Of a DNA stretch of 56,940 nt, positions 18,711 through 28,166 are shown in pieces. Position numbers and translations under genes: made by a program. Numbering within the stretch: position 1 is the first letter of the stretch; each line of letters starts with the position of its first letter. The notes under the pieces are model-generated. The model saw only the letters and a list, made by a program, of their open reading frames with translations, made no database searches and was not told where the DNA came from. Source of the stretch: Selenomonadaceae bacterium (GTDB taxonomy: Bacteria; Bacillota; Negativicutes; Selenomonadales; Selenomonadaceae); the NCBI GenBank assembly GCA_017476425.1, contig JAFUZV010000152.1, positions 1 to 56,940 of the forward strand, written 5' to 3'.

Positions 18711-20792
18711 ATGCATAATATCGATCTCAAAAACGAAATTACTTATTTAAAAGGTGTCGGACCTCGAAGAGCAGTGGCATTGAATAAAGTAAATATTTTT
18801 ACCTTCTATGATTTTCTGACGTTGTATCCTCGTCAATATGAAGATGCTAAAAATGTTACTGCGATTGAGGATTTGACGATCGGCGCAACTGAAATTATCG
18901 TCGGATACATTTCAAATATCACAAGTCGCAAAGTCAGAAATAATTTAACGATTATCAACGCAATGATGAGTGACGGAACTGATCACGCTTTGTTGACGTG
19001 GTTTAATCAAGATTATTTATTGAAAAAACTTTCTACAGGAATGAAATTAGTTGTCAAAGGTAAAGTTGACGAATCATTTTATCAAAATCTTTTGCAAGTG
19101 AACGTTATCGAATTTGATTTTTTAGGTGAAAATGAAAATCCAAAATTAGGAATTTTTCCGATCTATCCATTGACAGGCAATTTAAATCAAAAATTTTTTC
19201 GTACGACAATGCGCGGCTTGTTAGATCGTTTGCAGACGTTGAAAGAAATTTTGCCTCAATCGATCTTAAAAAAGCACGATTTAATTTCGTACGATTCAGC
19301 GATAAGATCGATTCATTTTCCAAAAAGCCGTGATGAAATTGATGAAGCACGTTATAGATTAGCCTTTAACGAATTATTTTTGATTCAATACGGCTTGCTC
19401 CACCTTAAAAAACAGACTAAAGATGATGAGACAGGCATTCAACATAAACCGAACGGTGAATTAATTCAATCAGTTTTATCAAATTTACCTTTTGAGTTGA
19501 CAAACGATCAGAAAAAAGTTTTCGACGAAGTTATTAATGATATGGAATCTAAAGAACCTATGCGGCGATTAATTCAAGGTGACGTTGGCAGCGGTAAAAC
19601 GGTTATAGCAATGCTTGCACTTGTCAAAACGGTTGAAAGCGGTTATCAAGGTGCTTTTATGGCTCCGACTGAAATTTTAGCTGTACAACACTTTGAAAAA
19701 TTTACAAAAATTCTTGAGCCGTTCGATATAAAGATCGGTTTACTTGCGGCACAAGTTACACGTTACAAAAAAAAGCGTGAAGAGTCTTACGAAAAGATCG
19801 CTAATCAAGAATTTGATATAGTGATCGGAACTCACGCTTTGATTGAAGAAGGTGTTAAATTTAAAAATCTCGGTTTAGTGATAACAGATGAACAGCACAG
19901 ATTTGGAGTTGCACAGCGAGCAAAGTTAGAGAAGAAAACCGATCTCACGCCGGATATTTTGATTATGACAGCGACACCGATTCCACGAACAATGACATTA
20001 ACGGTTTATGGTGATCTCGACGTTTCACAAATTAAAGAATTGCCGCCGGGTCGAAAGCCGATTAAAACTTTTGCACGTCACAAGACAAGCCGCGAAAAAA
20101 TTTATCAATTCGTTAAAAAAGAACTTGCCGCCGGTCGTCAGGCTTATGTTGTCTGTCCGCTGATTGAACATAGTGATAGCGAAAAAATGCAACATATTTC
20201 CTCAGCTGAAGAAATTTTTTCTGAACTTAGCAACGGAATTTTCAAAAATTTTAATTGTGCACTTCTTCACGGCAGAATGAAACCGAAAGAGAAAGATCAA
20301 ATTATGGAATTATTCCGCGATAACAAAATTAATTTACTTGTTTCGACAACGGTTATTGAAGTTGGTGTTGATGTTCCTAATGCGTCAGTTATGGTGATCG
20401 AGCACGCCGAAAGATTTGGACTTGCAACACTTCATCAACTTCGTGGACGTGTTGGTCGTGGCAGTGAAAAATCTTATTGCATTTTGATTTCAGATACTAA
20501 AGCAGAGATCGGCAGAGCAAGATTAAATTTAATGGAAAATATCAGCAATGGTTTTGAACTTGCTGAGGAAGATTTAAAAATTCGTGGACCCGGACAATTT
20601 TTCGGTGAGGCACAACACGGCTTGCCTGATCTGAAAATTGCTGACGTATTCAAAGATGTTGATCTTCTTTTTGAGGCAAGACGATCAGCTGAAGAATTTA
20701 TTAACGACGGAATTTTTGAAGAGATCGAACAAGTTAAAAAAAGTTTTATGGAAATTTACGGTGAAAAGTTTAAACAAATATTTGAGGTGTGA
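18711..20792 (+). CDS. recG: ATP-dependent DNA helicase RecG
   Basis: Remodels stalled replication forks and branch-migrates Holliday junctions. The 693-residue protein has an N-terminal helix-hairpin segment (LKGVGPRRAVALNK), an OB-fold wedge domain (~residues 60-150), and a superfamily 2 helicase core with Walker A GDVGSGKTVIAMLA, DEQH box in ITDEQHRFGV, ATPIPRT and motif VI QLRGRVGRG. ATG 18711 follows GGAAGTGATCAAA and gives the standard family length; an upstream in-frame TTG lies inside the predicted promoter and is rejected. It is transcribed away from miaB and runs 38 nt short of a TauA-like gene. Confidence 0.95.
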   Translation: MHNIDLKNEITYLKGVGPRRAVALNKVNIFTFYDFLTLYPRQYEDAKNVTAIEDLTIGATEIIVGYISNITSRKVRNNLTIINAMMSDGTDHALLTWFNQDYLLKKLSTGMKLVVKGKVDESFYQNLLQVNVIEFDFLGENENPKLGIFPIYPLTGNLNQKFFRTTMRGLLDRLQTLKEILPQSILKKHDLISYDSAIRSIHFPKSRDEIDEARYRLAFNELFLIQYGLLHLKKQTKDDETGIQHKPNGELIQSVLSNLPFELTNDQKKVFDEVINDMESKEPMRRLIQGDVGSGKTVIAMLALVKTVESGYQGAFMAPTEILAVQHFEKFTKILEPFDIKIGLLAAQVTRYKKKREESYEKIANQEFDIVIGTHALIEEGVKFKNLGLVITDEQHRFGVAQRAKLEKKTDLTPDILIMTATPIPRTMTLTVYGDLDVSQIKELPPGRKPIKTFARHKTSREKIYQFVKKELAAGRQAYVVCPLIEHSDSEKMQHISSAEEIFSELSNGIFKNFNCALLHGRMKPKEKDQIMELFRDNKINLLVSTTVIEVGVDVPNASVMVIEHAERFGLATLHQLRGRVGRGSEKSYCILISDTKAEIGRARLNLMENISNGFELAEEDLKIRGPGQFFGEAQHGLPDLKIADVFKDVDLLFEARRSAEEFINDGIFEEIEQVKKSFMEIYGEKFKQIFEV

Positions 20793-20830
20793 TATTATAT
20801 GTGAAAATTAAATTTACTTGAGGTGTTAAA

Positions 20831-21850
20831 ATGAAAAAAATTTTTGCAATTCTAATCGTAACAGTTTTAATTTTGACGGCAGGCTGTAACGAATCACCGG
20901 GCAAAAGTGATTCTTCAAAGCCGGATCATATAACAATCGCTGTACAAAATTTAGCGAATGATGAATTGATAGCTAAATCGTGGTATGAAGAAACATTTGG
21001 GACGAAAGTTTATATTTTGTCTTATGATTCAAGTCTGTTGATAAATTCAGCAATGGCGACAGAAAATATTGACATTGCAATGTTAGGAACGGTTACCGCT
21101 GCAATGGGAATTTCAAAAGATTATCCTTACGAAATTTTTTGGATACACAATGTCGAAGACAGAAATGAAGCATTGATCGCTAAAAAATCAAGCGGAATAG
21201 AAAGCATTGAGGACTTAAAAGGCAAACGGATCGCAGTGACTTTCGGTGCAACGACACATTACAGTCTGATGAAAGCACTTGAACTTGAAAAGATCGACGT
21301 TGAAAATGATGTTAAAATTATTAATATGCAGCCGACAGAAATTCTTAACGCCTGGAATGATAACAAAATTGATGCGGCTTATATCTGGAATCCTACATTG
21401 AAAAAACTTTCAAGCGATGGAAAAATTCTTATAACCGGTCGACAACTCAGCGAGAAAGGTATAGTTACTGCTGATGTTGCCGTCGTTAATAAAGATTTTG
21501 CAAAAAAATATCCTAATATTGTAAAGAAATATATTGAACTTCAAACGAGAGCGACAGCACTATTCATAAATAATACTAAAGCGGCAGGTAAGATCGTTGC
21601 TAATGAACTTAAAATCAGTGAATCAGATGCTGTTGATAGTATGGAAGAATTGATCTGGATACCACTCACCGATCAAATTTCACCACGATATATGGGAACT
21701 TCAGATCAGAAAGGTCATCTCGTCGACACTCTCAAAGAGACTGCAGACTTTTTGAAAGATAACGGAGTTTTGGAAAACGTTTCAGATCGTGAAATTTATG
21801 TTGAAGCTGTTAATCCAAAATTCGCCGAAGAAGTAGCAAACAATAAATAA
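20831..21850 (+). CDS. TauA-like substrate-binding lipoprotein (second copy)
   Basis: Periplasmic-side binding protein of a taurine/sulfonate-type ABC importer. It has a lipoprotein signal peptide (MKKIFAILIVTVLILTAGC, lipobox LTAGC) and family motifs shared with TauA: EIFWIHN, FGATTHYSLMKAL, NMQPTEILNAW and IDAAYIW. ATG 20831 follows GAGGTG. It is convergent with, and separated by a terminator from, a complete tauC-tauA-tauB set carrying its own binding protein, to which it is clearly related but diverged. It probably offers a second ligand specificity to the same permease (inference). No permease gene adjoins it on its own strand. Confidence 0.85.
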   Translation: MKKIFAILIVTVLILTAGCNESPGKSDSSKPDHITIAVQNLANDELIAKSWYEETFGTKVYILSYDSSLLINSAMATENIDIAMLGTVTAAMGISKDYPYEIFWIHNVEDRNEALIAKKSSGIESIEDLKGKRIAVTFGATTHYSLMKALELEKIDVENDVKIINMQPTEILNAWNDNKIDAAYIWNPTLKKLSSDGKILITGRQLSEKGIVTADVAVVNKDFAKKYPNIVKKYIELQTRATALFINNTKAAGKIVANELKISESDAVDSMEELIWIPLTDQISPRYMGTSDQKGHLVDTLKETADFLKDNGVLENVSDREIYVEAVNPKFAEEVANNK

Positions 21851-21872
21851 TTTTGATCAGAGCAAAATAAAA

Positions 21873-21930
21873 TCCGCAAGGTTTAATCAAGAATTTAATC
21901 AAGATTTAAAACCTTGCGGAAATTTTTTTA
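21873..21930. terminator. Bidirectional terminator between tauA-like gene and cysK
   Basis: A perfect 12-bp stem TCCGCAAGGTTT/AAACCTTGCGGA with a 24-nt loop and a T-run after it on the plus strand. Confidence 0.85.
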
Positions 21931-21935
21931 TTTTA

Positions 21936-22868
21936 TTAATTTGCGAAAACTGCCGTTGATAAATATCTTTCACCAGTATCCGGCAACATTACGACTATCA
22001 ATTTGTTTTCATTTTCAGATCGTTGAGCGATCTTTTTAGCCGCTGCGACTGCAGCACCGGAAGAAATTCCAACTAATAAACCTTCACAACGAACAATCTC
22101 ACGTGTTATTTCAAAAGCCTCTTCATCAGTAACACGAATCACTTCATCATAAATCTTTGTGTTTAATATGTCAGGCACAAAACCAACGCCGATACCTTGA
22201 ATTTTATGTTTTCCGGATATTTTTTCCGAAAGCATAGGTGAATTATTCGGCTCAACAGCAATAATTTTGATATTACTGTTCTTGTCTTTGAGAAATTCAC
22301 CAACGCCGGAAATTGTTCCACCTGTACCAACGCCCGCAACGAAAATATCAATTTTACCGTCTGTATCATTCCAAATTTCTTGTGCCGTCGTTTCTTTATG
22401 ACATTTTGGATTGACTTCGTTAGTGAAACGACTCGGAATAAAACTATTAGGAATTTGATAATTTAGTCTGTAAGCCTTTAAAACTGCACCTTTCATACCA
22501 TCAGCGGCATCAGTTAAAATAATTTCTGCTCCATAAGCCTTGATCAATTTACGTCGTTCAATGCTCATTGTTTCCGGCATAGTGATTATAATTCTGTAAC
22601 CTTTAACCGCTGCAACTGCCGCTAAAGCTATAGCAATATTTCCGCTTGCCGGTTCAATTATTACAGAATCTTTTTTGAGAAGACCGGCTTTTTCTGCATC
22701 TTCGATCATTGCCCAAGCAATTCGATCTTTAACGCTGCCGGCAGGATTAAAATATTCAAGTTTAGCAACGAGTTTAGATTTCAAATTATATTTTTGTTCA
22801 AAATGTTTAAGTTGAAAAAGCGGAGTATTGCCGATCAATTCTTGAAACTGACTAAAAATCTTCGCCAT
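21936..22868 (-). CDS. cysK: Cysteine synthase (O-acetylserine sulfhydrylase)
   Basis: PLP enzyme that makes cysteine from O-acetylserine and sulfide. The 310-residue protein has IGNTPLFQL, the PLP lysine in NPAGSVKDRIA, PASGNIAIALA and the phosphate-binding loop GVGTGGTISG. SGNIAIA replaces the more usual SGNTGIG, a variation seen in the wider CysK/CysM family. ATG 22868 follows GAGGTAG; it overlaps the end of the upstream ATPase gene by no coding bases, with a spacing of about ten. Being last in the Tau-type operon suggests that imported sulfonate sulfur is assimilated through it. Confidence 0.92.
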   Translation of the reverse strand: MAKIFSQFQELIGNTPLFQLKHFEQKYNLKSKLVAKLEYFNPAGSVKDRIAWAMIEDAEKAGLLKKDSVIIEPASGNIAIALAAVAAVKGYRIIITMPETMSIERRKLIKAYGAEIILTDAADGMKGAVLKAYRLNYQIPNSFIPSRFTNEVNPKCHKETTAQEIWNDTDGKIDIFVAGVGTGGTISGVGEFLKDKNSNIKIIAVEPNNSPMLSEKISGKHKIQGIGVGFVPDILNTKIYDEVIRVTDEEAFEITREIVRCEGLLVGISSGAAVAAAKKIAQRSENENKLIVVMLPDTGERYLSTAVFAN

Positions 22869-22878
22869 TTCAACTACC

Positions 22879-23745
22879 TCACTGTGCATTGATCAATCTA
22901 AGCAATTTTTCACGATATTTATAAAAGTTCGGCGAAAATTTTATATCAGCGTTGCCGTCTTCTAAAATTTGTCGTGAGAACTCAACTTGAATATCTTCAA
23001 TAACTTTACCTGGATGACGACTTAAAACGATCACACGAGTACCAAGCAATAAAGCCTCTTCAACATCGTGAGTTATGAAAAAAATTGTCTTGCCGGTATC
23101 CCACCAAATATTTCTTGTTAAGTCTTGCATTTTTTCACGAGTAAGCGCATCAAGTGCTCCAAAAGGCTCATCCATTAAAAGTATTTCAGGATTATTAATT
23201 AATGCTCTTGCTATCGAAACACGTTGTTTCATACCGCCGGAAAGTTCATAAATCTTTTTTTCGGCAAATTCGGTTAAGTGCACTTTTGCAAGATATTCAT
23301 CAGTTAATTTTTTATACTCTTCTTTGGGAATGTTACGAACTTTTGGACCGAAAGCAACATTTTCACGAACAGTAAACCAAGCATAAAGCGGCGGATTTTG
23401 AAAAACAACGCCACGATGCCAATCAGTTCCGGTTATTTCTTCACCGGAAAGTTTAACCGATCCGGCAGAAGGCTTTATAAAACCTGCAAGAATTTTTAAA
23501 AGTGTCGACTTACCACAACCGGAAGGACCAAGCACACAGACAAATTCACCACGAAAAATATTGAAACTGATATTTTCTAACGCTTTAATAGGACCATCTT
23601 TGCTATTGTAATTCAGATCAACTTTGTCGATAGAAATTAATGCTTCACCTTCAACTTGTGGTTCTCTTCCTTTGTAATTCACATTTTGCACTGAAATTAA
23701 TTCATCGGAAGGCTCATAAATATTTTCTTTCCACTCGGCAGACAT
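22879..23745 (-). CDS. tauB: Taurine/sulfonate-type ABC transporter ATP-binding protein
   Basis: Energises sulfonate import at the cytoplasmic face. The 288-residue protein has Walker A GPSGCGKST, Q-loop region VFQNPPLYAWFTVREN, signature LSGGMKQR and Walker B LLMDEPFGALD, followed by the switch His in FITHDVEEA. It carries an N-terminal extension of about 35 residues before the ABC domain, longer than most TauB/SsuB proteins. ATG 23745 follows GGAAGTGAT. It sits between the binding protein and cysK, so the operon order is permease, binding protein, ATPase, cysK. TauB, SsuB and NrtD types are hard to separate by sequence; the call rests on its TauA-like neighbours. Confidence 0.88.
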   Translation of the reverse strand: MSAEWKENIYEPSDELISVQNVNYKGREPQVEGEALISIDKVDLNYNSKDGPIKALENISFNIFRGEFVCVLGPSGCGKSTLLKILAGFIKPSAGSVKLSGEEITGTDWHRGVVFQNPPLYAWFTVRENVAFGPKVRNIPKEEYKKLTDEYLAKVHLTEFAEKKIYELSGGMKQRVSIARALINNPEILLMDEPFGALDALTREKMQDLTRNIWWDTGKTIFFITHDVEEALLLGTRVIVLSRHPGKVIEDIQVEFSRQILEDGNADIKFSPNFYKYREKLLRLINAQ

Positions 23746-23759
23746 TTAAATATCACTTC

Positions 23760-24776
23760 CTATTTTTGGATCGCTGATTTAACAAATTCTGAAGTGACTC
23801 TGCCTTTGAATGATTCTAAATCAGGAGCTGACTTAATGCTTTTTTGTTCGACGAGAAAATCAGAAGTGCTTTTTAAAGTCTGCGCCATTTGATTATCAAG
23901 AAAGTCAATTTGTTCCTCAGGTGTCAAATATTTGAATTGTGTAAGTTGTTCAGCTGCATCTTCTTCACTGATCTGAAGTACAGCGGCAACTTCTTTAGCA
24001 GCTTTAGCTTTGTCATTGTTGATCATTTCATTTGCTTTGATCTGAATTTCGACAAATTTTTTCACAATTTCAGGATTAGCTTTTGCAAAAGATGCCATTA
24101 CTACAGTTGCATCGCCGGTAACTACACCACGTTGTGCAAGTTTTTCAGAATCAGTGATTGATTTACCATCTTTCAAAAGTTCACCTAAAACAGGATACCA
24201 AACATAAGCGGCATCAATATCATTTCTCTGCCACGCTGCATAAATATCATCCGGTTGAAGATCAAGAAGTTTTACTGAATTTTCATCAACGCCTTCTAAT
24301 TTCAAAGCATTAAGTAAACTATAATGAGCGGTTGAAGCAAACGGCGCACCAACTTTTTTGCCAACTAAATCACTGACGCTGTTAATATTTGAAGAATTTT
24401 TTGCAACGAGAGTTTCAGCAGCACCAATAATATCGCCTACCCAAAAAACTTCAATATCAAGATTATTTGAAATTGCAAGCGCAGCCGGTGAAGTTCCTAA
24501 TTCACCAATATCAATAGCACCGGCGGCAATCGCTGAATTAACATCTTTACCGGAGTCAAATTTAACAATCTTTACCGGTATACCTAATTCATTTTCATAC
24601 CACTTTTCATATTGAGCGATAAGATCACCATTGACTAAATTCATTGTGCCGATTCTAACTTCTTTTGCTTTTTCCGGCTCTTTAGTTGCATTGTTATTAC
24701 TATCACCACAACCGGTGAAAGCAAACGCCGCAAAAGTCAACATACAAACAGCCATCAACAATTTTACTAACTTCAT
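23760..24776 (-). CDS. tauA: Taurine-type ABC transporter substrate-binding lipoprotein
   Basis: Captures the sulfonate ligand outside the inner membrane. It has a lipoprotein signal peptide with lipobox FTGC, then a Gly/Asn-rich linker. TauA-type motifs are VNGDLIAQYEKWYE, VKFDSGKDVNSAIA, EVFWVGD, STAHYSLLNALK and AAWQRNDIDAAYVW. ATG 24776 is chosen because AAGGAGTG lies upstream; an in-frame codon at 24821 lacks this. The gene follows the permease closely. The ligand is inferred from family resemblance; alkanesulfonates are equally possible. Confidence 0.88.
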   Translation of the reverse strand: MKLVKLLMAVCMLTFAAFAFTGCGDSNNNATKEPEKAKEVRIGTMNLVNGDLIAQYEKWYENELGIPVKIVKFDSGKDVNSAIAAGAIDIGELGTSPAALAISNNLDIEVFWVGDIIGAAETLVAKNSSNINSVSDLVGKKVGAPFASTAHYSLLNALKLEGVDENSVKLLDLQPDDIYAAWQRNDIDAAYVWYPVLGELLKDGKSITDSEKLAQRGVVTGDATVVMASFAKANPEIVKKFVEIQIKANEMINNDKAKAAKEVAAVLQISEEDAAEQLTQFKYLTPEEQIDFLDNQMAQTLKSTSDFLVEQKSIKSAPDLESFKGRVTSEFVKSAIQK

Positions 24777-24802
24777 TTTTAAAAAACACTCCTTAAATAA
24801 TA

Positions 24803-25636
24803 TTACATTTTGCCTTTCCAATGGACAAATTTTTCTTCGATAAGTCTAACTATTTGATCAAGAAGTATACCGGTGATGCCCATAATAATTACACCCATAA
24901 AGACAATATCACTACGGAGGTAATTACTTGCATCTAAGACTAGCCAGCCCATACCGGCAGTAGCTGCAACCATTTCAGCGGCAACTAAAGTTGTATACTC
25001 AACACCGAGTGCAGTTCTTAAACCGGTGAAAATATCAGTCAAAGCAGCTGGGAAAATTACATAGAAAAATATTTGCCACTTATTTGCGCCGAGAGTCTTT
25101 GCACCGTTAATTAAATCTTCGTTAATTCTCATTACACCTGCCGCACAAGCAATATAAACCGGTGAAAATCCTGCAAGGTACAACAAAGCAAGTTTAGAAC
25201 TTTCATCAATACCCATCCAAAGGACAAGAATTGTATAATAAGCAAGCGGCGGCAATGGACGATAAAATTCAACGAGCGGTTCAAGAATCGCTCTGATCTT
25301 TGAATTATAACCACTCAAAAGACCAAGCGGAACAGCCGTTAATACAACTAACCAATAAGCGATCATCAAACGTTGCATACTTGTTGCGATATGTTGCAAT
25401 AATGTATGACCTTTATAACCGTTTTCAGTCAATTCAATAAAACTTTCCCAAACACTTGCCGGTGATGGTATGATCGTTTCTGAAAAAGCACCTGTTGCCG
25501 TGATGGCAAACCAAATAAACAAAACTGCTATAACAGTGCCACCTGTTAAAAATCTTTCTGTAGTGAAATGTTTAGTCAAAATTTTTTTTGCAGAGCGATT
25601 TTCAATTTTAATTTGCTCCGAAGTCAAATCTTTCAT
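24803..25636 (-). CDS. tauC: Taurine/sulfonate-type ABC transporter permease
   Basis: Inner-membrane channel of the importer. The 277-residue protein shows about six transmembrane helices and the EAA-loop region typical of this family (INGAKTLGANKWQIFFYVIFP). EFYRPLPPLAYY and LWMGIDESSK match TauC-like permeases. ATG 25636 follows GGGAGTG. It is the first gene of the four-gene unit, about 55 nt downstream of the TupA-like double gene with no obvious terminator between, so some read-through from that gene is possible. Confidence 0.88.
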   Translation of the reverse strand: MKDLTSEQIKIENRSAKKILTKHFTTERFLTGGTVIAVLFIWFAITATGAFSETIIPSPASVWESFIELTENGYKGHTLLQHIATSMQRLMIAYWLVVLTAVPLGLLSGYNSKIRAILEPLVEFYRPLPPLAYYTILVLWMGIDESSKLALLYLAGFSPVYIACAAGVMRINEDLINGAKTLGANKWQIFFYVIFPAALTDIFTGLRTALGVEYTTLVAAEMVAATAGMGWLVLDASNYLRSDIVFMGVIIMGITGILLDQIVRLIEEKFVHWKGKM

Positions 25637-25691
25637 AAGACACACTCCCTATAATTTTTTTAATAACTTCCATGTTACCAACGTTATGAAA

Positions 25692-28076
25692 TTATTTTTC
25701 GTTGATGAGACGTTTCAAATCCAACAATGCACCAACTTCATAATTCATTTGATTCGGATTCCACTTTGCAATTCCACCAAGCGGACAAAAAGTCATCTCG
25801 CCAAAATAAATTTTATCCTTGACGCAATAGAGATCAACTCTGACAAATGGAAATTCCGCAGATAATTTTTCAGAGACTTCGATCATCTTTTCAAGCATAG
25901 GCGGTTTATTCAAAATTTCTTGATCGACCTTGTGATCTTCAACGACAAAGTCTAACGGTTGCCAATCAGGCGTATAAAATCTTTGAACGTGTGCTATAAA
26001 ACGCTTTCGATCCATTTGCACATATTTAACTTCACCGTGAAAACACCAAAATTTATAATCCCAAAGATCGCCGTCTTCATTTTCAACATACTTTTCAGCA
26101 ATAATTTTCAGCGGAACATTTTCAAAAGTCGGCAAGAAATTTATATACGCAGGATTTTTTTTGATCCAAATATCAAATTTTTTCTTTGCAGATTGAATAT
26201 CGAATTTTGATTTATCCTTGACTATTGCATTCCAATCGCTGCCGGTATTGCACTTAAGTACAAATTGATCAGGCAATTCATCAAAGTTAATTTGATCGAA
26301 AGTATCATAAACGCCGAGTAATGGTATTACATATTCAGCACCGAGTTTATCAGTTATATATTTTTTCGCAGTGTACTTATCAACGATTGTTGATCTTATT
26401 GCTCTTACGTCGTGAATTTTAAGCCAATTAATTTTATCGTTGAAAGTCGTTGGATTTTCTAAATTAAGATTATAACTCGTATGCAATTTATACCAGCATT
26501 TCATAAATAGCGGATATTCAGACTTAGGAACATTTTCATAAGGTGTCAAGCCGTCAAAAAAATCAATCTCAATAATATTTTTTATTCTATTCTTTTGACA
26601 AGTTGAAACCATTTCAACACGATTTTTTTTATTCGCTGCAATTATTACAATATCACTATCATTAATGTTGGCCTTATCGATCAAAATTACTTTTTTGCCT
26701 TCGATCTCATCAGTAATTTTTGAAGTTACAAGAAATGTTTCAAATTTACCGGTTAAGCCGATTTCATCAAGGTAAATCCTCATAAATTTACCAATTCGCC
26801 CGGCACCATAGATAAAAATTCTTTCGTAACATTGAAGACGTTCAGGCAGTTTGTACATACAAGACAATTCAAATTGTTTATCGATCGGCAATTTGATAAA
26901 TTTTCCGATCTCCTCATCAATTTGATCTGAAGTCCATTTTGTTATGCCGCTTTCGTGTGAAAATGTCATTTCTCCAAAATAAATTTTGTCATCGACGCAA
27001 TATAAATCAACACGAACGTGAATAAAATCTTCAGAAAGTTTTTCTGCAATGGCGATCATTTCATCAAGCATTTTCGGTCTTTCTAATATTTCGTCCATCA
27101 AATGACCTTTCATACCATATTCAAGCGGTTGCCAGTCAGTAGTATAAAATCTTTTTGCGTGTGCTCCGAAACGATTTCTATCAATCTGCACTAATTTCAC
27201 TTTGCCATCAAAGCACCAAAATTTATAATCCCAAAGATCACCATCTTTATTGTCAAGATATTCTTCAGCGATTATTTTCGGCTTGATATCGTGATATTGT
27301 AAACGCAAATCATTTATTCCGATACGCATTTGCATTATCTCTTCAAATCTTTTTCTAGCCTTAGCGATATCGAATTTCGATTTATCTTTAACTTGAAAAA
27401 TTCCTACACCGCCGCTAATATGATTAGCTTTTAAAACAAATTTGTCAGGCAATTTATCAAAGTCAATTTCATCGAATTTGTCATAAACGCCTAATAACGG
27501 TACTACATATTCTTCACCGATCTTACTTTTGACCCAATCTTTGACAGCATATTTATCAACTAATTGTGTCTTTAACGGATTTCGATCGAAAATTTTTAAC
27601 CATTGAATTTTTTCATTAAATGTCTTAGGATGTTTTAAATCTAATTTCTTGCCTGTCATCATCTGATACCAATGTGTTAATGCTGTTGGGTATTCAGATT
27701 CAGGCAAATTTTTATATCTCTGTTTATCGAAATAATCTATCTCCACTATGTTTTTAATGTGATGCTTTTTGCAAATTTCTAATATTTCACTTCGATATTT
27801 ATCAATCACTGCAAGTAACACCACATCATCAGCATTGATAGTTATCTGATCGATCTGAAGAATTTTTTTACCGCATATTTCATCAACTTTTATAGTCGAA
27901 AGATCACTTACAATAAAAGCCTCAATCTTATCTTGTAAATGATCTTCAGCAAGGTAATTAAAAATAAATTTACCGATTCTGCCTGCACCGTAAATATAAA
28001 TTTTTTTGTAAGACTTTAGAAGATCGGCTAATTTGTAAAGACAAGACGATTCAAAAGTTGAATTTAAACTTTGCAT
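25692..28076 (-). CDS. Tandem-duplicated TupA-like ATP-grasp protein
   Basis: Probably an ATP-dependent ligase that attaches amino acids or similar groups to a surface polysaccharide, by analogy with TupA of teichuronopeptide synthesis. The 794-residue protein holds two complete copies of one module. Each opens with a Rossmann-like segment (YIYGAGRIGKF near residue 33, FIYGAGRIGKF near residue 420) and continues into an ATP-grasp domain with FNEKIQWLKIFDRN or FNDKINWLKIHDVR, then GEEYVVPLLGVYDKFDEI, DLWDYKFWCF and VRVDLYCV-KIYFGEMTF. ATG 28076 follows GAGGTGA. Single-module members are the norm, so the internal duplication is unusual. A related gene with a phase-variable tract lies upstream. 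Confidence 0.82.
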   Translation of the reverse strand: MQSLNSTFESSCLYKLADLLKSYKKIYIYGAGRIGKFIFNYLAEDHLQDKIEAFIVSDLSTIKVDEICGKKILQIDQITINADDVVLLAVIDKYRSEILEICKKHHIKNIVEIDYFDKQRYKNLPESEYPTALTHWYQMMTGKKLDLKHPKTFNEKIQWLKIFDRNPLKTQLVDKYAVKDWVKSKIGEEYVVPLLGVYDKFDEIDFDKLPDKFVLKANHISGGVGIFQVKDKSKFDIAKARKRFEEIMQMRIGINDLRLQYHDIKPKIIAEEYLDNKDGDLWDYKFWCFDGKVKLVQIDRNRFGAHAKRFYTTDWQPLEYGMKGHLMDEILERPKMLDEMIAIAEKLSEDFIHVRVDLYCVDDKIYFGEMTFSHESGITKWTSDQIDEEIGKFIKLPIDKQFELSCMYKLPERLQCYERIFIYGAGRIGKFMRIYLDEIGLTGKFETFLVTSKITDEIEGKKVILIDKANINDSDIVIIAANKKNRVEMVSTCQKNRIKNIIEIDFFDGLTPYENVPKSEYPLFMKCWYKLHTSYNLNLENPTTFNDKINWLKIHDVRAIRSTIVDKYTAKKYITDKLGAEYVIPLLGVYDTFDQINFDELPDQFVLKCNTGSDWNAIVKDKSKFDIQSAKKKFDIWIKKNPAYINFLPTFENVPLKIIAEKYVENEDGDLWDYKFWCFHGEVKYVQMDRKRFIAHVQRFYTPDWQPLDFVVEDHKVDQEILNKPPMLEKMIEVSEKLSAEFPFVRVDLYCVKDKIYFGEMTFCPLGGIAKWNPNQMNYEVGALLDLKRLINEK

Positions 28077-28115
28077 AAATTCACCTCAAATAGATTATTG
28101 ACGGTAAATTTTTGC

Positions 28116-28145
28116 AATAAAAATACCGCCTCAAATGTTAGGCGG
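28116..28145 (-). terminator. Terminator between the two TupA-like genes
   Basis: A 6-bp stem CCGCCT/AGGCGG with an 8-nt loop. On the minus strand it is followed by TATTTTTATT. Confidence 0.7.
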
Positions 28146-28166
28146 CAAAATTTTTTTAAGCTCTTA

